Shown here piece after piece: positions 14,437 to 27,238 of a stretch of DNA of 64,000 bases; the first letter of the stretch is position 1, and the number at the start of each line of letters is the position of its first letter. The DNA comes from Trogon surrucura (Eukaryota; Chordata; Aves; Trogoniformes; Trogonidae), in assembly GCA_020746105.1 (NCBI GenBank), contig CM036618.1, positions 46,034,514-46,098,513 of the forward strand. Reading direction: 5' to 3'. Both the position numbers and the translations under genes were made by a program. The notes under the pieces were generated by a model. That model had not been told where the DNA came from and did not search any database. It worked only from the letters and a program-made list of their open reading frames with translations.

Positions 14437-15138
14437 TTATACTTGAGTAGCATTAAATTGCAATCACTTGCATCTGTTTTAATAGAGGACATATTTTATA
14501 TGTGTCCACAAATGTTGGCAAAAAATATTACTCCATCTAGAATCCAGTGTAACTGGACAGCTTCTCTGAACATTTCAGCAAGTAATCCTAATTCTGTCTA
14601 AATAGCTGCATGGTAATAATCACATTGCAGAAACATCATGTGAATAATGACATTAAAGAGTAAGTTAATAGTGAGGACACGGACTAATGTGGACAGGACG
14701 TGGGTTAAAATGGATTTTACTTCATACATTTCAGGGTACATTATATAGAAGGATATGTATTTTTATAGACTAAAATTTATCTCTCCCCAAACTCTAGCTT
14801 TCCTGTTCCCTAAGCCTCTACATTTCTTTTTACTTGGAAAAAAATTCAGATTCTTATTTTGCCTGATGTCATTTGAAACAAGGGAATTTATCAAGTGGTA
14901 TAAGACAGTTCACTAGTCTGACTTAGTGTAAACTGCCTAAATTCATCCATGAGGCTAATTCCATACAAGCGCCCTTTTATTATCTTAAAAAGAGATAAGA
15001 GGGATAGCAATACACACTCACCACCTCAGAAGCAGGCATTGAAACCTCAGTCCAGTTGAGTGAATGCAGACATTAAAGGTCATTGGACACCCCTAATGGC
15101 AATGATAATCCACCTGGCCTCCAGCTGCTAGGCTGAAA

Positions 15139-15490
15139 GAACCATAAAATTATTCAGGTTGGAAAAGACCCTTGGGATCATCGAGTCCAAACATTAACCC
15201 TACTCTACTAAGCTCACCTCTAAACCATATCTCCCAACACCACGTCTAAATGACCTTTAAAAACATCCAGGGATGGTGACTCAACCACCTCCCTGGGCAG
15301 CCTATTCCAATGTCTGACTACTCGTTCTGTGAAACAATTTTTCCTAATGTCCAGTCTAAACCTACCCTGTTGCAGTTTGAAGCCATTCCCTCTTGTTCTA
15401 TTGCTAATTACCTGTGAGAAGAGACCAGAAACAACCTCTCCGCAATGTCCTTTCAGGCAGTTGTAGAGAGTTGTAGTTGTTTTCCCCCAA
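15139..15490 (-). mobile_element. CR1 LINE fragment (about 350 bp)
   Basis: This is a 5'-truncated CR1 copy in reverse orientation. On the plus strand it runs from the diverged 3' terminus (ATTCAGGTTGGAAAAGACCC) through the CCCTGGGCAGCCTATTCCAA block to the TCCTTTCAGGCAGTTGTAGAGAG block. The terminal octamers have decayed. Translating the minus strand gives a frame with RFRLDIRKN and [14 protein letters not shown], a peptide I recognise as recurring in CR1-derived predicted proteins of birds; it is a fossil and not a gene. The 5' end of the copy stops exactly where an LTR fragment begins, at 15,490/15,491. Confidence 0.9.
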
Positions 15491-15680
15491 CTTCTTAAAT
15501 ATATTATCCCAGAAGCATTGCCACCATTGTTGATAGGCTCGACCTTGGGCATGAGCAGGTCCATCTTTGGAGCCAGCTGGCATTGGCTCTATCAGACCTA
15601 GGGGAAGTGTCTGACAGCTTCTGATGGAAAACACCCCTATAGCCTCTCACTACCAAAACCTGGCCACACAAACCAGTGCA
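15491..15680 (-). mobile_element. Truncated avian LTR fragment (U3 part)
   Basis: Read on the minus strand this begins TGCACTGGTTTGTGTGGCC and continues with GGTTTTGGTAG, GCCAATGCCAGCTGGCTCCA and ATATATTTAAGAAG. The same blocks, in the same order, form the first 180 bases or so of the LTR at 41,628, so both belong to one family. This copy keeps only the 5' (U3) part and ends just after the TATA-like element, where CR1 sequence takes over. The rest of the LTR is not found beyond the CR1. It carries no coding sequence. Confidence 0.8.
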
Positions 15681-18600
15681 CAGTTTCATGACTTACACAT
15701 TTCCAGAATCTTAAAATCAGGTTGACATCTTGTTTATTCAGGCCTTGAGATTTTTTTTTGCCATATCAATCTTCTTGCTGTGGACATGGTTACCTAATCA
15801 CACCTGTAGTTATGAATTTTGCTTTATATTTATTCCAGTACATAAGCCCAGGTCAGATTTTAAACTGTAGAAGTTTACGGTGTCTTTAGTTTGCCCACTG
15901 CTATCGTACAGGGTGGTCTCTGGGTTTTTGATGATCAGTGGTGCCTGGGAAGACAGAAAGAACTCAGTCCATTCCCTCCCTCCTCATCCTTCTGCATACA
16001 TCGGGCACACAAGGAAGTAGGAGGCACCATAAAAGAGGCTGAAAAATGTAGGCATTAATGTGTCTGAATATGAGTTCTCCTACTCCCTTGGGAGTCAGCT
16101 AATGCTAGATGTGATCCATTTCAAAGACAAAGAAAGGACTGTAAATTGCTTCGTATCTTTTGAAAGTTTGGAGTGTAACATTTCTGGTGAGTAGCAGGGA
16201 TTTTTGTTCAAGGATGTGGGGGCAATCATCACAAGTCCTTCCTGACTGTGCATCTTGTGTGTGATACTACCATTAACTAATCCTTCACAGGAACGTAAGT
16301 ACTCTCATACTCCTTTCCAGTCAGCACGGTGCTCTAAAATCATATTTTCCCAGTAAGGGTTTTTTTGTTTGGTTTGGTGTTTTTTTTTTTCAGAGAACAA
16401 ATTAGGTATATTCTGGATGAAAGTCTGTTCTTTAGCATCCTATTCTAGCAAGTCAGGAAGAACAAGTATTACTTTTTTTTTGCTGGATAAAACTGCAAAA
16501 TTCTATTTCAACTGATGTAAATTCTCTTTTATTGATTTGAATTCCAAATACCTAAAACGCCCTACATACCTTAATTATCACTGTGTAAAAATAACGCATC
16601 TATCTAGCTAAATTTTACTTTCAGCATACAATTTTTGTAAAAAAAATTGTGTTGTCTACATATTGCAAAATAAGTTTTTAGGAGAGCCTGTGTTTTGACA
16701 ACATCAGGAAGAACAAAGGCGTATCCAGACAACAAATGGGAGAACCAAAGTACTGGACAGCCACACCAATAACTGTGATCCCTCTGGTATTCCAAATCTG
16801 GAGATCAAGAGCTACATAGTCATCTTAGTCTTAAGGGTGAGAGAGGAATTTATGTGCTCAGTGAATTATTAATTTACCTTTTAAACCTAAACCAGTTCAT
16901 TTCATGTCAGTTGAGGCAAATCTGCCCTGTGCGCTCCCTCGCTTATCATGAGAAGAACATGGGCAGAATAAACTTGGATTTTCAGAAACCTACATTCCAA
17001 CCACACATGTTCTCAGCATCATTCAAGTCCAGAATGGGCTGAGAAACTTTGGTAACCATCTAGGACAACTAATGTTTCAGGCAAAGGTTAGTTAAGTATA
17101 AAATGACACTTCTGAAAATGGGAGATTATAGACAGATTCAGTGCAATGTATGTGCTAGACCTTTCAAAAAGGGAAAAGATTGAAAAGTAATGCTGCATTC
17201 TTCAAAGTCAAGTTGTAACTCAGTGACAAAAAGGATTCACATTAATTTTGGTACAACAGGTACATTTACTACATATGTCTTACTCTGTAAATTTCAGAAG
17301 ATCCAAGAAGCTTTGAGTAGGCAGTTATGTTTTGTTAAACACTCTGCATGATTAAGATTGCAGTATATTGAAAACCAGGCACATATTAATATATAAACGA
17401 ATAAAGAAATTTTGACAAAAATATATGTTAGGGGCTGACAGACACTGTACAGAGAGCCAAGAGCAAAACATTATCAAAAACCTGATTCTGACATCTAGGA
17501 GGAATTAGATATGTTGAAGTGTTCTTAACAAATGATGAAAGTCTCAGAAAAAAACAATTACTAGTTTAAAGGCACCTAATTTTGTTTCATCTGAGGCTTC
17601 ACAACAATAACATACACAACTGATCAGTAAATATGATGTAGTAAATAACCTTCATTGCCACTTCTTCATGATCATGCACTTCCCTTTTGAAAGCTTTTTG
17701 TCTTTATACATTACGGTCAGTAGACCAGTGAAAGAGGAGGTAGGGAACATCAGAATCCTAAGCACCGTCCTGAAGATCACAAGTCATTTTTATCTACCTA
17801 ATTTGCAAATATGTCGAACTGAATTGTCAGTATAGAAGTAACAGACATATTGCTTTATTAAATGTTACAAGTATTTGAGGATTTTAGGATGTATGAACAA
17901 CTTCTATGATAAATGTAATCGTTCAGGTTGGAGAAAAGAAACTTAGACAGTTTTGTGGCAAATATAAAATACAATATACGTGCATGAATTCCATCCTGAG
18001 TATTTTAACTGTTTAAAACTGTGATACATATTGTATTATATTTCTAGTATTTAAACTTCCTTCTTAGTAATTTGTTTATATCAGGAAATGTTAACAAGAT
18101 CTCCTTTTGGTTTTGACATATTTGAGTCACCAAAATAACCCCAACTAACTGTGATGCTACAGAATAATCTCAGAAGTTAACAAGACTTAATTGTTAAAAC
18201 ATATGAACTTTTGTGAGTGTTTGTGAGAAGAAGAAAATAATAGGAAATCTTTTTACTATCTCAAGGAATTGAAAAAGCAGTTTTATATTTGTTAATTTCA
18301 GCAGTATTTTGCTTTAGAAGAACTCAGAAATCTAACATATAGGACTACCATCAATAGATAAATATGCTAAATATATGGAAGGGAAAGGTGGATGAAGCAG
18401 AATTAATATGACTTGTATATGAATTTTTCATGAGGAACAAAAATTATGGAAGTCACTCGTTTTCATAAAATCCATGACTATATCCAAATTTGCTGTGATT
18501 CATCCATATTTTCTCTAAAGCTGGTGTTACAAATATCACTTCCTTAAGTATAAGGATTTATGATATCTGAAGAATAACACTATATCTGCAGAAAATAAGA

Positions 18601-20450
18601 AAACTATCACAACAAATACAATTTCACAACGAACATAAAATCTCATTTTTCTCATGCTTTCCCCCCATCCTGTGTTTCTCCTTCCACTATAATTGATGCA
18701 GAGGTATAGGTTAATAAGGTGCTAAAATTTGCTTTGTAAGAGAAGAATAAGATCTAACAAAACTAAATGAACTGAAGAAATGAAGTAGTATGGAAAAAGA
18801 ACTGTGCGCACATACACAATACTTTACCATCAATGTACTTTAACTGTGCAAGAGACCTCTTATGTATTGAAGCCAGGTCACTGAACAGCCTCTGAATTGG
18901 ATTGAATTGGTGACCTAAGTGTGAAAAACTGAGGCAGCCAGTACTGATAATCTTAACTTGGAAATTGAGACATCAGTATGATGTGGAAGATCATATGGCC
19001 CTCTTTAGCATCACGGGCTCAGCAGTAATCTAACGCAATGTCTGTATTACAAGGCAATTCCATTTTGTACATATCACCGCTTAAAAGATAAAACAAAGTG
19101 CTTCTTTCTAATGATCATATTCCATCTTCTCTAAGAATTGAGGGGCAAATATGCTTAATTATTTGTAATTCAAACAAAGCATTTGTTTCCCTCCTTTCTA
19201 AGTGGATTTGATCCAGAAGAACACAGTTATATCTGAGAGATCAACCTGTTCTGATTTATGGATCCTTTTATATAGTAAGCAATCCTCCCAATCAGGAGGA
19301 AACATTGTGATTTTTTATGATTTACAATATAATGAAGCAAAGCCAAACAGCACATAGGCAACATGCTAACTGTGTTGTGCTCTTCAATCATTACTTTTTT
19401 CCCCACCTAAATAAGTGCTGGAAAAGGTTCTTTTATTTCCAATAACTATGTCCGTACTAAGCTATAATCTCATTAAATACTCACTGTTGTAAGGAAGAGG
19501 GAAATAATAGAGCCTACTGCTTGCTCCCTGCCAGTGATATATATTTCAGTTTTTTATTTATTGTATTTGGATACTGGTAACCTTTGTTTTCTTTATTTAT
19601 ATACATAAATAAAAAGAATAACAGAAGGGCTGTATATGTCTTTCCTGAAAAACGTTTCCTGGTGGAATCACTATTTCTGGAGGATTGTGGTAAAATTGCA
19701 CAGAGATTACATAGTTACTTCAATAATTTTCCATGGTTAGAAGCAAAACCAGGAATTCTTAAATACAAACATATATAATGATTGGTCTTACAATACACTC
19801 CACTGTCTATTCTTTTGAACAGGATTTCAGATAATTTATCCAGCACCTGGAGTTTTAAATACTTCGATCTACTCCGGGGAAGGTTGCAAACAAGGAACAA
19901 TGTGGGAGTTTAAACATTAGTAAAATAAAGGCTGGTCCTCAAGGCATACTGAAATTAATACAATGCCTAACAGACCCAAAATGTTCAGGCAAGGTTGCAG
20001 ATGGGATGTATATGCTTGCATTTGTGTGCAGTACTCAAGAGCTTTTAATTCCAAACATAAGGATTGGAGTAAGTACATAGTTTATATAACATCCCAGAAG
20101 ACTAACTACTTTTATATAAGGCATCATTTAATGTCCAGGACTCAGGATTATTTACGTTGCTGTCTGTATCTGTCTGTTACTGGGCCGAATAGCCAGATCC
20201 TTCACCTACCCAGCTGATGTACCTTCTGTGCTTGTCCCTCCAATGTCTGAATACTGAACAAGCACAGGGTCTGCTGACATGATGCAAGTCAGGGGTAAAA
20301 CATCTACAAAATAGACTGTGCAGACCTCTGTTGTGAGTGCAGGAGCACTTAAGATTTCTGATGAAGACTTAAAAATACATCCATAGAGTATTCATCAATA
20401 GGTCAGGATTTGTTCTTCACTTCCACCCCTCCAAGTTTTCCAGAGCTCAT
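15681..20450. other. Unique AT-rich non-coding stretch
   Basis: I recognise no gene, RNA or transposon. Open frames are near 60 codons. A possible very old CR1 remnant around 17,920-17,950 (a TTCAGGTTGGA-like string) is too short to call. A duplicated ATTGGATTGAATTGG string sits near 18,897-18,911. Confidence 0.55.
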
Positions 20451-20812
20451 TCAGAATCATTTAGGTTGGAAAAGACCTTTAAGATCATTGAGTCCACCCA
20501 CAAATCTAACATTGCTAAATCCACTCAAGTATGTCCCTAAGCACCACATTTCTGTTTAAGTACCTCCAGGGATGGGGACTCAACCACTTCCCTGGGCAGC
20601 CTGTTGCAATGCTTGACAATGCTTTCAGTGAAGACATTTTTCCTGATACCCAATCTAAACCTCCTCCGGTGCAACTTGAGGCTGTTTTATCCTAGTACGT
20701 GTTACCTGTGAGAAGAGATCGACCCCAAATCTCTACAACCTTCTTTCAGGTAGTTGTAGAGAGCGATAAGGTCTTCCCTCAGCCCCCTTTTCTCTAGACT
20801 GAACAAGTGCTA
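20451..20812 (-). mobile_element. CR1 LINE fragment (about 360 bp)
   Basis: The plus strand shows the reverse complement of the CR1 3' region in order: AATCATTTAGGTTGGAAAAG, AAGATCATTGAGTCC, a CCTCCAGGGATGGGGACTCA block, CCCTGGGCAGCCTGTTGCAA, then TCTCTACAACC...TTTCAGGTAGTTGTAGAGAG and CCTTTTCTCTAGACTGAACAA. It covers the same part of the element as the copy at 15,139 and extends slightly further towards the 5' side. It has many point differences and no intact reading frame. The 5' edge near 20,812 is approximate. Confidence 0.92.
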
Positions 20813-22603
20813 ATTTATGTTGCTTGATCTCAATACAGAGAAGATACTGAGAACTTCAGCTCTACTGCTTCAAGGAGTGTCCAAGTAATAATGACCAGTC
20901 CTTGAATGACCAGTTCTTAGAACCAGCCCAGGGATTATGCCTGTGACAGTTCTTCATTGCTGGCTATTCCCTTCAAAATCTCTTTGACTGTATGAATTTC
21001 TGTTTTTCGAGAGCTGGTAGAGCACGTAGGACAGATGTGTGTCCAAGAATTACCTCAAAGTTGAATGAAGATACAAAGCTTAGGAGTGTCTTGTGAACCA
21101 ATCAAATGTTACTGGCAGGTCTTGTGCACATCTGAGGAAAGCAAAGCTGAATGACAGAGCAGAGTAAAGCTGTTTGTGAAAACGCTAGAAGGAACTATGA
21201 ATCCATTTTAGTTGTTTGTGTGGGGGATGAATAATCAAAGTTATTTCCAGTGGAATTGGTTTTTTTAGGTAGGATGATGAGGGGTTTTTGATTGTTATTC
21301 TTTGCCAGTCATCTCAGAGTTAAGGGTGAAGACAGTCTTTCCACCACAACTTAAGCTAAGCCATAATATAAACAAGACAATTTGAAGGAGGGGGAGAATT
21401 CTTGCTGAATTCTCAATGGGTAAGGTGGATTTTGCCTCTCACCTAGGCTGTTTATATCTACTATGGCTCAAAGCAATGTTTTTGTTCTTTTGAGGCTGGC
21501 TTCTTTTGCTGACTTTCAACCTCAAAATACATATTTGATTCGATCTCTAACTTGCAAAATTTCTTGCCTTAGTCAGGTCTGACTTTAAGACACTATTACA
21601 GAAACAACCTTCTTTCTAGCCGAAGAGGAAAAATGAACTTTCCTAATTGGATTGATAGTACTGCATAGATTTTAATTTTAAATACTGGCAGTGGCAATGC
21701 AGCATTGAAAGTTATCCTATATGTGTAATTCATTTCTGAAGAATTTAAAGGGACATAGCATGAATAGGCTTCCTGACTTCAGACAAGCAGACAAGCACGA
21801 GGTGAATATATTTATTGGCTTTTGCTATAATATTTATTTGGCTTAGATATTTTTTCTGATATTTAAATTCAGAAAATGCCCTCTCTTTTAGCTTTGTATT
21901 TGGGGCAAATTAGACATTCTGAAGTTTTTAAGTAGAAAATGCAAAGATTTAAGCAAAAGTCTTGTTCCTTTTTGGAGTAATCTTAACAAGAATATTGTTT
22001 GAAGTGATAAATCCTATGGTTTGCCTTAAGCTTTTCAAGTAAATTTTACCATAAAGCTATGCTACACTGGCGAAACAGGTAGCCTGGAATACACATAGTG
22101 GTCCTAGTTATTTCATATTCCTACGAACAGCAGTGTCTTTTTTTGCAGTAGTACAAAATACATCCTATCAGGGGGATTTTTCTTGAATAGAAATCCTCTC
22201 TGTTGACATTCTTTCCAACTATTTGCTAAGTCTTTCACCATTTTGCTATTTAATCACAGAAAGAGCACCAGTTTTCAAAGCTGTACTCTAGGTGTCATGA
22301 GTTTGGTAGATGAGAGAATCCTGTCTGTGGTTCAATTTAAAGATGGCATGTGTAATAACGTGTGTTGTTAGGAAAGTAATTATAGGGGTTTGCATGTGTG
22401 AACGGGATTAATAGAATGTTTCCTCAACTTTAAAACTGCAAAGCTATTACATCTGCAATGTACATTATCCATAAAACCATTATTTTCACATGAATGTCTA
22501 TCCTTTCTAATCTTTCACATGAAGTTATATAGCGACTTTAATAAGCTAAACACTTGTGTCCTGATTATCCATACTCACATACTGTACATTATTCTTGAAG
22601 TAC

Positions 22604-22621
22604 TTTTTTTTTTTTTTTTTT
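22604..22621. repeat. Poly-T tract, 18 bases
   Basis: Uninterrupted run of 18 T. I see no LINE or SINE body attached on either side, so a retrotransposon poly-A tail is not supported. It is probably a length-variable homopolymer. Confidence 0.95.
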
Positions 22622-25600
22622 CTGAAGAATAAAGATAAAACTAGCATTTAAAAAAAGAAAACAGGTTTTCTTTCAAGGGTTCTTTTGACACTTGAGTTGT
22701 TAAACAGTTAAGTGTCAGGTAGTGTGAGATCTGTGATTGTCTGTATACTTCACTTTTGAAAACTATTCCCCTCACCAAATTTCCTTGAATGTCCATCTGT
22801 TTTTTCAAAAATCAGGAGAGCTCTCTTGGTGTGGTGCTGCCGGTAGGACTGGGACATTACAGTCGTGTTATATTCCTTCACACCTGTGTTTGGAAGGGTT
22901 AAAATGGTAATATAAAAGGGAAGAAGTTCACTTAAAAAGGTTAAACTTCCCTCTCTCAACAACCTGAAATGTCTAATGTATGAGGTATCCTCTTTGAAAA
23001 AGGTTGTTAAACATGAGTTTTGTTTACATATAATGTCATGCAGTTATCAGCATAATCAAAAACTTATTTAATCCTTTTCTAATTCTAAAGTGATTAGCAA
23101 GGGCTGAGAAATCACCTTATCTCACTAAAACACAGGTACGAACACAGAGTAAATATTTTGGTAAACAATTATTCTGCCCTTGCATATTCAGCAGTGTGCT
23201 AAATTATGCATAATCTTGCATAAGTAATAAGTGAAGGTAGCTTAAATTCAGGGTTTTTTTACCTGACCTATTTCTTTCAGTGCTGTTAGCTTCTTAAATC
23301 ATGTATGAGCTTTCCGTAAGGCTTCAATGAGTAGTTCTAGTGGAGAGACTTCAGTAATAAATTTCAGGAGAAGACAAGTTTTTTGACAGGCATAATGCAA
23401 CACATACAGAGTTTGGAACTCACACTCTGGGAATTTAGAGCAATCCTTGCAAAGCAGCTTTTCCCTGTTACATTAATAGAGAAAATGAAGTATGAAAGTC
23501 CTCAGGAATTACTGCTAGGTGTAATTTAAATAATTTACCAGAAGACAGTTCAGCACATGCATAGAACAGGGGCATACAGAGTTTGCCATAAGCAGTTTAT
23601 AAATAAACTATATTCTGCTGAAGTAAGTCAGGCATAAATTATAACTATTCCTTTTGTGGCTATACTCTGTTCCTCATTGTAATAGTTATTTAAAAAAAAA
23701 AATCTGGGTTATGACCTTCTACTAGAAATCATAGGCTCTGCCTGCCTTGTACCTTGCTTATGAGCGTGCTTACATTTAATAGTTTGGCTGCTATGAGATC
23801 AAAGTAAAATTACTATTGCTGTGGGAGAAAAAAAAAAAGAAGAAAGTGCATTACATTTCTTTAAACAGAATCTGGGCAGAATTTTATAGCTCGGTAGGAG
23901 AACAAGAGTTCAGTGCCAAAGACCGTTGACTATCATCTGACCATTTCATGAAAAGCTTATGCACTTTGTTAATGTATTATTCTATTTCTAACCTCAAGTG
24001 CTGAAATTTAAAATGACAGAGTAACATGAAAGTAGTAATAGAAAATATGAAATTAAGATACTAGGGAATATGGAAAGAGTAAAGAATTTATTAAACACAC
24101 TTGTAGATACTGGACAGCTCCTACTACGGCATAGGTATTGCAACCTTAAACATTAGGTTTATTAAGGAGTGTTAGCATTTGCCAAGAAGAAATGTTTTAA
24201 TTTATTTTGTCAGTGTTCAGAAATGAGAGTCCAAGGTGAGAGATCAGATGATCCAGAGATGCTCATTGATTTTTTAATAACAAATTAAAAATGTATTAAA
24301 TGAATTTTATTCTGACACCTGTAAGTACTGCATAAAGAAAGGGAAAACATGGACATAATTTAATGTTGTTTTCCCCTTTTTATGTTATACAAGTTAAGTG
24401 ATTTCTGGTTCCTGAAGAGCACACATGAATGCAAATATTCTATCTGTCTCTAGTGTTAAGTATTTTACCTTCTTGGTTTTTAATATTAAGTACTTTTCTT
24501 AATTTACTTTCAATTAACTCCTCCTGTCCATCTAAATATGGATAAAGCATTACAGCCACTGGAGCACAATAGCAGTCATGGGTCAGAAAGAAGGGCCTGC
24601 ATTCTTTTTGTTATTTTGAGAAAAAAAATAACTCACATGATTAACCTTCAAGCAAGTTATTAAAGATGATTTCCTCAGGGGAAAAAGAAATGTTTCTGTT
24701 GGAATTTTGTATTTTTCTGAATGAGATTTACTAACCGGTTTTTCAGCAAGTTGTGTATAAAAATAGAAAATCTGAGACTTTCTGATATTTTTGTAGACTT
24801 CTCTTGGCTGAAATATGCATTTTCATTGTTTGCATAATTATATTAATACATGCATAATAATACAGTTATATTTTAACATAATTATATATGTATATAATCA
24901 CATCACTAATTGCATTGATTAAATATATATATGTCTTAATACAGCTACACAATGTATAATGTCTGTATAAATAATTCAAGCTCTTAACCTAGCATTCGTC
25001 AGCTCACCCAAGTCCTCTCTGCAAAACTCGCACTATCACAAGAATTAATAAGGGGAATAGGTTAAAAATGCCCTTAGTTTTGCTTCTCTCCTCCTAAAAA
25101 TATTTATGTAGAGGAAGTAGAGGGCTCTGCGTGCTGTGGGGAATCATGGATATCCCTTCTAGACTACCTCGGGGCTGAAGCAGTGTCCGTACTTCACCTC
25201 CCTTTGTCCACATCACGGTGGATAATTTTGCAAGTCCTTATTCCCAACAGTCCAACTTCCACAATGTTTTAGGCTGGGTTTGCCCTCCCCACCAGTGGCA
25301 CTGAAATCCACTCCCATTTAAGTGAGGACAGCTCTACTTGAGTGTGCTCACATGCAGGACCAGACCTTGTCACTCAGATTCTGCTGGACACTCTGGTCTC
25401 ATTCTTCACATAAGCTACCAGTTTAACCATCTCTTTCACAGGTTCATACCTGTTGGTTGTTATGGTTTAACCTGGTTTTCCCAAAGTAGGGATAGGATTT
25501 GTGAGAGCTGCCATGTGGGATGCAAAATCCTTGGTCATGTTTCTGATAAACGGAGAAGAACTTACAAGTGTATTAAAAAAATCCAGATACTTAGCCATTT

Positions 25601-27216
25601 CACCTATCTTTTGACTGTACAGCAAATTTCATTTCCTATTCTAAGGAAAAAATGACTCATTATCACTCTGGTTAAAGCTGCTGTCTTTCCTAGTGTAGAG
25701 GCTTTTCCCATTATTAAACTGAACCGTTAGAAAATTAAATAATGTTAACAAGAATTTTCTCCTTAATATGCAATAAATACAGGTTGTTGGAATGATAAAA
25801 ACAGTTTAGTTCAAACAATTTAATTAACATCCTTACAAGGATCACTGAAAATAAAGTGCAAAACAAAATAAAATCACTGTCATGATCCTGACCCTGTGCT
25901 GCAAATTAAAAACACAGTAAAGTGTCATAAATTTCAGCAGCTCAATTTGGGTTCACTTAATAGAACTATGACAAAAGCAAATGTTTTGTCACTTTCAGAA
26001 TGTTGCCAGGAAAAAATGTAGTGCATAATTAATGATAAGCCACTCTTTAATTTGTATATATAAAGGCACAGGAAGTTGCCACTGATAGCACAGAAATAAT
26101 ATCATTTTGAGTGTTAAAGCGGTAGAACTGTTTCATCTAAAACAACGAGTCGGGGAAGGATAATGGAAGGTGTCAGAGGCACAATAAATAAGATTAGAGT
26201 GGACAAGGAGAAGTGAAAAGTATTAACTGCATTGAAATTTTCAATTAGAAAGGCAAAGCAAATCCTTTATGAATCATTTCCACCACTTTCTTTTAAACCT
26301 TTCTGAATAAATGCTGTTGAATTGCCTGAATACTAGTTAGCACGAAATCAAGCTCTTTCAAAGGAATGAATTACAGCTTTATGTTGTTACTCTAGACACT
26401 TAAGTCATTTTTAAAAACACAGCAAGGCTTCAAGATCTTGAACACCTGTGTTTGAAAAGGCTAGTGGTAATTAGCTGGTCACTTTTCTAAGTAGACCTGA
26501 AATATCAGAACATCAGCTCAGAAATGACAAAATACATAACCTGCTGGATGGTATGAATCACATTGCTTTCCAAGTTCCCTTATGAGAGCAGTTTTTCTGG
26601 GTAATGCATCCTGCCAAACATGAGGGCTACAGAAAAACCAACATGAGGTGAATTATTAGGTGAAGACAGTTTTCATCAGCTCACACCTGATATACTTTTA
26701 ACATGACTTGACGTTGAATTTTCTCTGTAATGAACCAAGTTTATCCACAGAGCCTTCCAATTTTGTCCCTCTGTTGCTTGCTTAGAAAATGTGACAGTTG
26801 TTTCTTCTGTCCAAGGACAATGTCATCTGCTGAGACATAAGGGCAGACTCAGCAAGTAATAAGGACTGTGATTTTTAAAGCAACCATGTAATAGCAGGTA
26901 TTAGGAGTTCAATCATGATTTGTTACTATGCCTACATATTGGCTATGTTTTTCATTTTTGAGGTAGCAGTCTTGGGATCACCATCATCTTTGAAGTGTAG
27001 GACTTTGATCCTTTGTCTTGGAGCCACGAATTATACCAAACCTGTGTCTTCTATCTGAGTGAACAAAACACCTACTTAAGTGTTCTGCTGCCCAAAACAC
27101 GGTCACTCTGTTGTTATATCTCTTAAAATCATAAACTAAGATTAGCTATGGGGTGGAATATTTTATAGGTGCCAATAAGTGCATGGCTTTTACACTTTCC
27201 CAGTCGATGTTTTGAC

Positions 27217-27238
27217 TTTTTTTTTTTTTTTTTTTTTT
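27217..27238. repeat. Poly-T tract, 22 bases
   Basis: Uninterrupted run of 22 T, the longest homopolymer in the window. If it were the tail of a minus-strand processed retrocopy, gene-like sequence would be expected just downstream, from 27,239 on; none is recognised. Its length is likely polymorphic and error-prone in assembly. Confidence 0.95.

Larger units (their letters stand above)
10901..15138. other. Unique AT-rich non-coding stretch
   Basis: No gene or transposon is recognised. The stretch contains a 17-bp tandem duplication (11084-11117) and, at 14,390-14,660, a repeat-free block rich in TAAT cores that includes the inverted repeat at 14416-14436. Open frames are at most about 90 codons and occur on both strands without family resemblance. 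Confidence 0.55.

Noticed and set aside
15220-15564. 114-codon minus-strand frame with RFRLDIRKN and [14 protein letters not shown]
   Set aside because: It runs across the CR1/LTR junction. The recognisable part is CR1-derived sequence that recurs in bird gene predictions, not a host gene.
17915-17950. TTCAGGTTGGAGAAAAGAAA, resembling a CR1 3' region
   Set aside because: The match is too short, with no terminal octamers and no downstream CR1 blocks.
25448-25470. TTGTTATGGTTTAACCTGG, resembling the start of another avian LTR family
   Set aside because: Only about 15 bases match and the following sequence shows none of the expected LTR landmarks.
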